10,419 nucleotides of DNA. It comes from Candidatus Komeilibacteria bacterium RIFCSPHIGHO2_01_FULL_52_14 (GTDB taxonomy: Bacteria > Patescibacteriota > Patescibacteriia > UBA1558 > 2-01-FULL-52-15). The first letter of the stretch is position 1, and every line of letters starts with the position of its first letter. The stretch covers positions 1 to 10,419 of the forward strand of contig MHKK01000019.1 in the NCBI GenBank assembly GCA_001818365.1. Reading direction: 5' to 3'. This document shows, in pieces, positions 5,147 to 10,419 of the stretch. The notes below the pieces were generated by a model, which saw only the letters and a program-made list of their open reading frames with translations, did no database searches and was not told the DNA's origin. A program made the position numbers and the translations under genes.

Positions 5147-7033
5147 TTAGCGATCGAAGTACCATTTCATGAAGTCACGTGCGGCGGCTACCGCGTAACC
5201 CCTGTCATCCCCCTCCTCTACCTGCGTTACGACGACAAGAGAAGGTTTATCGTATGGTGCGAACGCCGCGAGCCAGGAGTGGGCATCCTTTACGGAACTG
5301 AACTGCGCGGTACCTGTCTTTGCCGCGACAGGAACGGGGACGGCTTGAAGCCCCTGTGCCGTACCCGAGATCACGGTCCTGCGCATGCCCTGTCGAATTA
5401 TCGACAGTGTGTTCTGCGAGATATCGGTTCGAGTCGTGCCATACGCCAGCGTGCGTCTGTCGGCTCCGGAAAGAATTTCCTTCCCAACGTGCGGCGTTAC
5501 CAAAGTACCGCCATTTGCAAATACGCTGACGTACCGGGCGATCTGAACCGGCGTAACAAGAAGGTCTCCCTGCCCGATGGAAAGGTTATAGGTATCGCCC
5601 TGGTACCAACGCTCGCCACGGCGTTCCTTCCATTCGCGACTCGGTATAAAACCATCGCTTTCTCCTGCAAGATCCACCCCGGTCGGAGTTCCGAATCCGA
5701 ACCTTTTGGCGTACCGTGTGATGGTGTCGACTCCTAAGCCGGGAACGTTGTCGTCTCCGCCGCCGAGCAGATAGAAAAAAGTGTTTACCGATTCGGCAAT
5801 TGCCTTAGTGACGTTCGTGACGCCATGACCGCCCAGCTTCCAGTCAGGGTAGAAATGGGTACCCAGCAGGATGCCGCCAGTGCTGTTAATCGCGGTCGTA
5901 GCGTTAATAACGCGTTCTTCCATTCCGGCGGCAGCAACCGCAAGTTTGAATATTGATCCAGCGGGGTATGCTCCAGCAATAGCGCGGTTGAACAACGGTC
6001 GCGAATCGTCGGTGAGCAGACCCTGTAACTGCACGGAATCTCGTGATGCAAATACGTTCGGATCATACGATGGTATCGATACAAGTGCAATAATTTCACC
6101 GTTATTCGGATCCATTGCGACCGCACTCGATGGCTTTCCTCCGTTCTGACGGGTAGCGGCCGTCATTACGGAAAAGAGCTGCTCCTGCGCTTGTTCATCA
6201 ACGGTTAAGACCAGATCGTTGCCGCGAAGAGCATCCCGATGCCTCACCTCGTCCTTTTCGCTGCCGCGAGCGTCAACCTCAATCTGTATGGAACCGTCGC
6301 GCCCGCGAAGCGAGTTCTCGTAAAACCGTTCGACTCCGTCTTTTCCTATGACCTCTTGCAGTCCGTAGTCGGGATGCGTTGCAAGCTCCTGCGGTGTCAC
6401 TAAGGACGTGTAGCCGAGTAGATGCGCCATGGATCGTCCATTTGTTATGTGACGCGCCGGTACGTAGGCAACCTGCAATGCGGCGTATTCTGCAGCCAAT
6501 GCCTGCAGCGGCAGCGACTGCTCATAGGTCAGGTTTGAAGCGATCTCCCGCAGCATGTCCAGACGTTTGTAGTCGTGTGTGAATTGACGTATGTCCTCGG
6601 AGCTGTCGGGTACGAGCTCCATTAAGCGTAACCCGAGCTCGCTGGCCTGGGCATCGTCCTTGACGAGCTGCGGATTGAGGGAAAGGGTGTAGGAAACGGT
6701 ATTTGCGACAAGCGGCTCGCCGACTCGATCGTAGATGATCCCACGGGGAGCACGCAGAACAACGGTTTTTATTCGATTTTGCTCGGCGCGTGTAAAAAAC
6801 GATTGACCTCTGATGACCTGCAGGTAGCTTACTCGTAAAAAAAGAATCCCGAGCAGTCCAAAGATGAGAACCGAAAATGCATAGAGCTGTCGGTGCTTCA
6901 ATCCCCTTCCGAGCCAGCCTGAAAAGATGGGCAAAAAAAGGAACGTGTCTCCCTCGGAACGCGTCGATCTGAATTCCCGGAGACCCCGGTCCCGAACGGT
7001 ATTATGTTTGAGTGCGAACGGGTTAGATTTCAT
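5147..7033 (-). CDS. mrdA: Penicillin-binding protein 2 (elongasome transpeptidase)
   Basis: This 628-residue class B PBP cross-links peptidoglycan during cylindrical growth together with RodA and MreBCD. One membrane anchor is visible (about residues 50-70, YAFSVLIFGLLGILFLRVSY) after a short cytoplasmic tail. The pedestal/dimerisation region follows, with APRGIIYDRVGEPLV (95-109). The transpeptidase domain has all three active-site motifs: SIFK with nucleophile Ser360, SVN (415-417) and KTGT (572-575). IPSYDPN and GVDLAGE are typical of the PBP2 group. The frame is open to a GTG at 7072, which would add 13 residues inside mreD. I chose the ATG at 7033 because AGGAA sits 6 bases upstream and the overlap with mreD is then only 11 bases. 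The neighbours mreD, mreC and mreB confirm the elongation role. PBP2 is more likely than the division protein FtsI (PBP3), because no division genes are nearby. Confidence 0.96.
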   Translation of the reverse strand: MKSNPFALKHNTVRDRGLREFRSTRSEGDTFLFLPIFSGWLGRGLKHRQLYAFSVLIFGLLGILFLRVSYLQVIRGQSFFTRAEQNRIKTVVLRAPRGIIYDRVGEPLVANTVSYTLSLNPQLVKDDAQASELGLRLMELVPDSSEDIRQFTHDYKRLDMLREIASNLTYEQSLPLQALAAEYAALQVAYVPARHITNGRSMAHLLGYTSLVTPQELATHPDYGLQEVIGKDGVERFYENSLRGRDGSIQIEVDARGSEKDEVRHRDALRGNDLVLTVDEQAQEQLFSVMTAATRQNGGKPSSAVAMDPNNGEIIALVSIPSYDPNVFASRDSVQLQGLLTDDSRPLFNRAIAGAYPAGSIFKLAVAAAGMEERVINATTAINSTGGILLGTHFYPDWKLGGHGVTNVTKAIAESVNTFFYLLGGGDDNVPGLGVDTITRYAKRFGFGTPTGVDLAGESDGFIPSREWKERRGERWYQGDTYNLSIGQGDLLVTPVQIARYVSVFANGGTLVTPHVGKEILSGADRRTLAYGTTRTDISQNTLSIIRQGMRRTVISGTAQGLQAVPVPVAAKTGTAQFSSVKDAHSWLAAFAPYDKPSLVVVTQVEEGDDRGYAVAAARDFMKWYFDR

Positions 7034-7505
7034 GAGCGGTTCCTGGTAAAAGAAAACGTATAATCTGTACACAGATAGTTGCGAGGATTGCTGCGAGAAG
7101 ATAGACCATGAATAAAAAGGCCATGCGTCCCGGTGCGATAAAAGAGCGAAAAAGAATCATAGTGAGAAGCAGGTGCGATACGATGTAGATGCCGGAACCT
7201 ACAACCCAAGCTGCCGCATAGCGGTACAAAAACGGTACATGACGAAGTCCCTCGATAACGGTAACCACGCCAACCGTAGTAATCATAAAAGTGGTAAGAG
7301 ACATTCCGAAAGGATTCTGATAAAGTTCAGTAATCAGGGCAAGAAAAATCGAGCGAGCATAGACACCGCCGTCAGGGCGCATCGTACTGATCATAAGGAA
7401 AAAAAAGGGAAGCGGTACATACGGCTGGACCGATATGGGGGCAAACTGGAAGAAGGCAATGAGTGCAGCACCGCCGAACATGATGGAAGTCAGCGTTTTG
7501 ATCAT
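7023..7505 (-). CDS. mreD: Rod shape-determining membrane protein MreD
   Basis: This 160-residue, very hydrophobic protein has about five to six membrane segments (roughly residues 8-27, 30-45, 50-62, 70-90, 95-118 and 125-152). MreD is a small integral membrane partner of MreC and part of the elongasome that guides lateral wall synthesis. Sequence conservation in the family is weak, so the call rests on length, hydrophobic pattern, the short polar RPDGG loop near residue 43, and position directly between mreC and mrdA. Its ATG overlaps the mreC stop codon as ATGA, a classic coupling arrangement. No separate ribosome binding site is seen. Confidence 0.88.
   Translation of the reverse strand: MIKTLTSIMFGGAALIAFFQFAPISVQPYVPLPFFFLMISTMRPDGGVYARSIFLALITELYQNPFGMSLTTFMITTVGVVTVIEGLRHVPFLYRYAAAWVVGSGIYIVSHLLLTMILFRSFIAPGRMAFLFMVYLLAAILATICVQIIRFLLPGTAHEI
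7040..7044 (-). promoter_or_regulatory. Ribosome binding site deciding the mrdA start
   Basis: AGGAA on the minus strand, 6 bases before the ATG at 7033. It lies inside the end of mreD and supports this ATG over the upstream in-frame GTG at 7072. It is one of the few clear Shine-Dalgarno sequences in the window. Confidence 0.7.
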
Positions 7506-8248
7506 TGAATAAGTATCGCGATAATGCTGAGTTCGGAATATTGTAGCGGCAATCCAACGTCTGCAGTTGCGAAAAGATTGTTCGCATCCGTCGTCTTCTT
7601 CTTAATTGTTCCGATGATAAGATCCGGAGGAAGGAGCTGGTTGCCATTCGCCGAAACGACAAGATCATTGACCGCAATGTCCGCCTGCTCAGCAAGAAAT
7701 CCGAAACGAAGTCCGCTTCCGACAACCCCTCGCACGGTCCCCTCGGTACCGGACTTACCCTGAATACGAGCAACGACACGGGACGATGGGCTCGTCAGGA
7801 GACGAACGGTGGCCGATTCTCCGGATACCGCAAGAATCCTGCCGACCAGAATGCCGTCTCCAGAGACAACTGCCTGATTTCTTGCCACACCGTCTGCTGA
7901 GCCGCTATCGACGGTTACGAGAGTCGAATCAAAGGGATCCCGCGAAATGATATTTGCCACGGCGACTCGCGTCTTTGCTCGCTTTGAGAAGCTAAGCAAT
8001 GATCGCAGTTGATCATTTTCCCTTTGCAGCAGCTGAACGGTATTCGTGCTAACCAGACAACTTGCACAGGAAGTGACCGACTCGCTCAAAAGCAAATCCC
8101 CCGAGTGCCCCAGCATAAAAGTACGATACGATTTCTGAATGACTGAAAATATTCCCGAGTACTGCACGGCGACTACAAACAGCATGAGGATTATGAATCC
8201 TAATGCCAAGAAACGTACGGAAAGGCGTTCCTCTCTCTTGTGTGCCAT
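7502..8248 (-). CDS. mreC: Rod shape-determining protein MreC
   Basis: MreC links the MreB filament to PBP2 across the membrane. The 248-residue protein has a basic cytoplasmic start (MAHKREERLSVR) and one membrane anchor (about residues 12-33). A coiled-coil stretch follows (about 68-92, TVQLLQRENDQLRSLLSF), then the extracytoplasmic two-beta-barrel domain with VDSGSADGVARNQAVVSGDGI, ILVGRILAV and LLTSPSSRVVARI, all typical of MreC. The C terminus (GTIKKK to LSIIAILIQ) ends the second barrel as expected. Two cysteines, C61 and C64 (CASC), lie just outside the membrane before the coiled coil and are the only cysteines in the protein. The ATG follows the mreB stop by 3 bases, with GAGGT at 8257-8261 as ribosome binding site. 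Its last codon overlaps the mreD start. Confidence 0.95.
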   Translation of the reverse strand: MAHKREERLSVRFLALGFIILMLFVVAVQYSGIFSVIQKSYRTFMLGHSGDLLLSESVTSCASCLVSTNTVQLLQRENDQLRSLLSFSKRAKTRVAVANIISRDPFDSTLVTVDSGSADGVARNQAVVSGDGILVGRILAVSGESATVRLLTSPSSRVVARIQGKSGTEGTVRGVVGSGLRFGFLAEQADIAVNDLVVSANGNQLLPPDLIIGTIKKKTTDANNLFATADVGLPLQYSELSIIAILIQ

Positions 8249-8251
8249 GAA

Positions 8252-9301
8252 TTATGACCTCGTAGGCGTAACGACGAGGTGTTGTAAGTTGCTTAAATCT
8301 TCGAGAACGAGGCCAGCACCGCGAACGACCGTCGTGAGCGGGTCATCAGCGATTTGGACAGGAATTTTCGTCTCTTTTTCGATGAGGTCGGCAATTCTGC
8401 GAAGCAGCGCCCCTCCTCCGGTGATGACCATCCCTCTCTGGTACAGATCGGAGACAAGCTCGGGAGGGGTATTTTCTACGGTCTGTTTGATTGCATCGAT
8501 GATGAGGCGGATCAAGCGACTCATGGCATCACGAACCTCCGAATCCGTAACATCAATTTCCTTCGGAAGACCGGTCAGCAGATCACGACCTCGGATCGAC
8601 ATTGAGAGCGGCTCGTCGAGCGGTAATGCCGATCCGATATGTATTTTCATCAACTCGCTGGTTTTTTCACCCAAAAGCAGGTTGTATTTTTCACGGATGT
8701 ACTGCGAGATGGCGTCGTTGAGCTTCTCACCGGCTATCTTCAGCGATTTTGAGGTGACAATCCCTCCGAGGGAGATTACGGCAATGTCCGTAGTCCCGCC
8801 TCCAATGTCCACAATCATGCTTGCATGCGGCTCCTGTACCTGCAGTCCCGTGCCGATTGCGGCCGCCATGGGCTCATCGATGAGATAGACGTCCTTGGCA
8901 CCGGCTCCAATGACTGCATCCTCGACCGCTTTTCGTTCCACTTCGGTGATGTCCAGCGGGATTCCGACCAGTACCCTGGAGCGGGGCATGAAAACAAAGT
9001 GTTCCCGGTGCACCTTCTGTATGAAGTGCTTGATCATTTTTTCGGCAACTTCGAAATCGGATATGACACCGTCGATAAGCGGCCGAGAGACCGTTATGTA
9101 GGGGGGTGTCTTGCCGATCATGATTTTGGCATCGTTGCCGACGGCAAGAATCTGATCAGTTCGATTGTTTATGGCGACGACGGACGGTTCGTTAATGATG
9201 ATGCCCTGACCGGCAACATAGACAAGCACATTGGTGGTTCCCAAATCAATACCAATATTCTTTGCTCCGCGGCCTCCGACGAATTTCGGGAAAAATCGCA
9301 T
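8252..9301 (-). CDS. mreB: Rod shape-determining protein MreB (main copy)
   Basis: This is the bacterial actin homologue that forms membrane-bound filaments guiding cell-wall elongation. At 349 residues its length is typical. Motifs: IGIDLGTTN (phosphate 1, 16-24), GAGAKDVYLIDEPMAAAIG (132-150, with Glu143 in the place of the expected water-activating glutamate), DIGGGTTD (phosphate 2, 165-172) and VITGGGALLRR (late adenosine-binding motif). The start MRFFPKFVG resembles the amphipathic membrane-binding N terminus found in many MreBs. The frame is open to a TTG at 9379, but that would put 26 unconserved residues inside rseP. The ATG at 9301, 4 bases after the rseP stop, gives the normal N terminus. 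No good Shine-Dalgarno sequence is present. Gene order mreB-mreC-mreD-mrdA is the conventional shape operon. Unlike the paralogue at 3635-4642, all ATPase motifs are canonical. Confidence 0.97.
   Translation of the reverse strand: MRFFPKFVGGRGAKNIGIDLGTTNVLVYVAGQGIIINEPSVVAINNRTDQILAVGNDAKIMIGKTPPYITVSRPLIDGVISDFEVAEKMIKHFIQKVHREHFVFMPRSRVLVGIPLDITEVERKAVEDAVIGAGAKDVYLIDEPMAAAIGTGLQVQEPHASMIVDIGGGTTDIAVISLGGIVTSKSLKIAGEKLNDAISQYIREKYNLLLGEKTSELMKIHIGSALPLDEPLSMSIRGRDLLTGLPKEIDVTDSEVRDAMSRLIRLIIDAIKQTVENTPPELVSDLYQRGMVITGGGALLRRIADLIEKETKIPVQIADDPLTTVVRGAGLVLEDLSNLQHLVVTPTRS
8257..8261 (-). promoter_or_regulatory. Ribosome binding site of mreC
   Basis: GAGGT on the minus strand, 8 bases before the mreC ATG at 8248, inside the last codons of mreB. 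It supports the chosen mreC start. Confidence 0.6.
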
Positions 9302-9305
9302 ACCG

Positions 9306-10394
9306 TTATTTGAAAAGCGATCCCCCAAAACGGAGAATGTCGCGATACGTGACGAATGCAACGAGAGCGATGAGGACAATAAATCCGATGCTGTGAGCCA
9401 GGGATTCGATTTTTGCGCTCACGGCTTTACCCTTGATTTTCTCGATCACGATGAAAAGCATTCTTCCGCCATCAAGCGCCGGAATGGGCAACGCATTGAG
9501 AATGCCCAAATTGATGGATAAAAGTGCTGTAAAATTAATGACATACTGTATCCCCAGTCGTGTGACCTGACCGGCAAGAATGGCAACACCAATGGGTCCT
9601 GAAATTTGATCACTGAATCCAGCCCCTGTGAATAAGAGTACAAAGAGCTGTATGAGAGCAGCAGCAACAGCAACACTCATCTGTACGGTGGTGCGCGCTC
9701 CCATCCAGAGCGATGTAAAGAAGCCATATCTGACAAGCCCTGCGCGTATCGTTGCAATGCCCAGTATCGGCGTTGGGCTATCCTTATATGCCTCCGGTTT
9801 CGCCGAATACTCGAATTCGGTTTTGCCGCGCGCGACGTGTAGGTTGAGTGCGTTTTCGGTATGCGCCTGAATGTATGATACGACGTCATCAGGCGACGAG
9901 AACGTTTTTCCGTCTATGGAAACCAGCGTGTCTCCGGGTTGTAACCCCAATCTGTCGGCAACGCTCTCCGGTGCGACTTCGATAATGAGCATCTTTGAAT
10001 CGCTGACCGATGCTTGCGGTAACGAAGAATCAATCTCCTGAGGAGTACCCACCATAAAACCGACCGTAAGGAGAAGCCAGGCGAGCAGAAAATTCATGAC
10101 AACACCGGCGACGAGAATGATGAATCTCTTTCCGGGACGGAGCGAGGCATAGCTGTCCGGATCATGAGCATTGTCACCGGCTTCACCTTTAAGACGGACG
10201 AATCCCCCGAGAGGGATGGCGTTTATCGAGACGAGTGTCTTGCCAGCCTTGTGTCCAAACACCCTGGGCGGAAAACCGAAGCCGAACTCGTCAACCTGCA
10301 CTCCGGCTAGCCGTGCAGCTATAAAATGCCCCAGCTCGTGAACCAGAACGAGGATGCCAAGAACGATGATAAATGAAAGTATCGTGAGCAGCAT
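9306..10394 (-). CDS. rseP: Site-2 (intramembrane) zinc metalloprotease RseP family
   Basis: This 362-residue membrane protease belongs to family M50. The zinc-binding HELGH motif lies in the first membrane segment (H19, E20, H23), and the third ligand motif PALDGGR is near residue 308 (D308). EFGFGFPPR follows HELGH, as is usual in bacterial RseP. A PDZ domain covers about residues 130-205 (IIEVAPESVADRLGLQPGDTL, VSIDGKTF). Further membrane segments lie at about 95-115, 230-255, 280-300 and 335-355. Such proteases cleave membrane-bound anti-sigma factors or leftover signal peptides; the substrate here is unknown. The ATG at 10394 begins with the expected hydrophobic helix and gives a family-typical length. 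It is the first gene visible in the run and lies 4 bases before mreB, so it is probably cotranscribed with the shape genes. A clear Shine-Dalgarno sequence is not visible. Confidence 0.96.
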   Translation of the reverse strand: MLLTILSFIIVLGILVLVHELGHFIAARLAGVQVDEFGFGFPPRVFGHKAGKTLVSINAIPLGGFVRLKGEAGDNAHDPDSYASLRPGKRFIILVAGVVMNFLLAWLLLTVGFMVGTPQEIDSSLPQASVSDSKMLIIEVAPESVADRLGLQPGDTLVSIDGKTFSSPDDVVSYIQAHTENALNLHVARGKTEFEYSAKPEAYKDSPTPILGIATIRAGLVRYGFFTSLWMGARTTVQMSVAVAAALIQLFVLLFTGAGFSDQISGPIGVAILAGQVTRLGIQYVINFTALLSINLGILNALPIPALDGGRMLFIVIEKIKGKAVSAKIESLAHSIGFIVLIALVAFVTYRDILRFGGSLFK

Positions 10395-10419
10395 AGGATC
10401 ACATGGACATTATTTCCGA
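10395..10419. other. Window edge upstream of rseP; no feature resolved
   Basis: Only 25 bases are visible upstream of rseP. One minus-strand frame ends in ATG TCC ATG TGA at about 10400, which could be the last codons of another gene of the same operon, but the stretch is too short to tell. No promoter can be called. Confidence 0.3.

Noticed and set aside
7034..7072. Upstream GTG start for the PBP2 gene
   Set aside because: It would lengthen the overlap with mreD; the ATG at 7033 has AGGAA at good spacing and a usual cytoplasmic tail.
9302..9379. Upstream TTG start for mreB
   Set aside because: It adds a 26-residue serine-rich stretch inside rseP; the ATG at 9301 gives the normal MreB N terminus.

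Overview
Every gene that can be supported in this window lies on the minus strand, so transcription runs from high to low coordinates. Coding density is very high: neighbours overlap or sit a few bases apart. The only stretch of more than 300 bases without a protein gene is filled by an RNA gene. The compact layout, roughly even base composition, standard genetic code and the style of the MreB and RseP proteins suggest a candidate-phyla (Patescibacteria/Parcubacteria-like) bacterium. That placement is an inference from sequence feel; no ribosomal marker is present.

In transcription order the right part is an envelope-maintenance and cell-shape operon: rseP (site-2 protease), mreB, mreC, mreD, mrdA (PBP2). 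greA follows behind its own likely promoter, and then a second, divergent MreB paralogue. Together mreB, mreC, mreD and mrdA encode most of the elongasome: the cytoplasmic filament, its two membrane linkers and the cross-linking transpeptidase. The glycosyltransferase partner RodA is not in the window.

At 3062-3595 lies rnpB, the RNase P RNA (bacterial type A), missing from a protein-only view. It has a strong sigma70-like promoter only 5 bases beyond the end of the second mreB. Its P1, P2, P3, P4 (with bulged U), P5, P7, P8, P9, P13, P14, P18 and P19 helices can be read by eye. It carries two copies of the same ~102-base structured element, one at the P12 position and one at the P16/P17 position. 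Each copy has 13-14-bp inverted-repeat ends, a conserved inner hairpin, a potential pseudoknot and a central arm that differs in sequence but still pairs. This is the most unusual thing in the window.

The left part is a surface-polysaccharide cluster. It holds a membrane sugar-1-phosphate transferase that would start a lipid-linked glycan, then two overlapping GT4-type glycosyltransferases. The second of these runs off the left edge. The cluster begins only 12 bases after the end of rnpB with no visible terminator, so it may be co-transcribed with the RNase P RNA.
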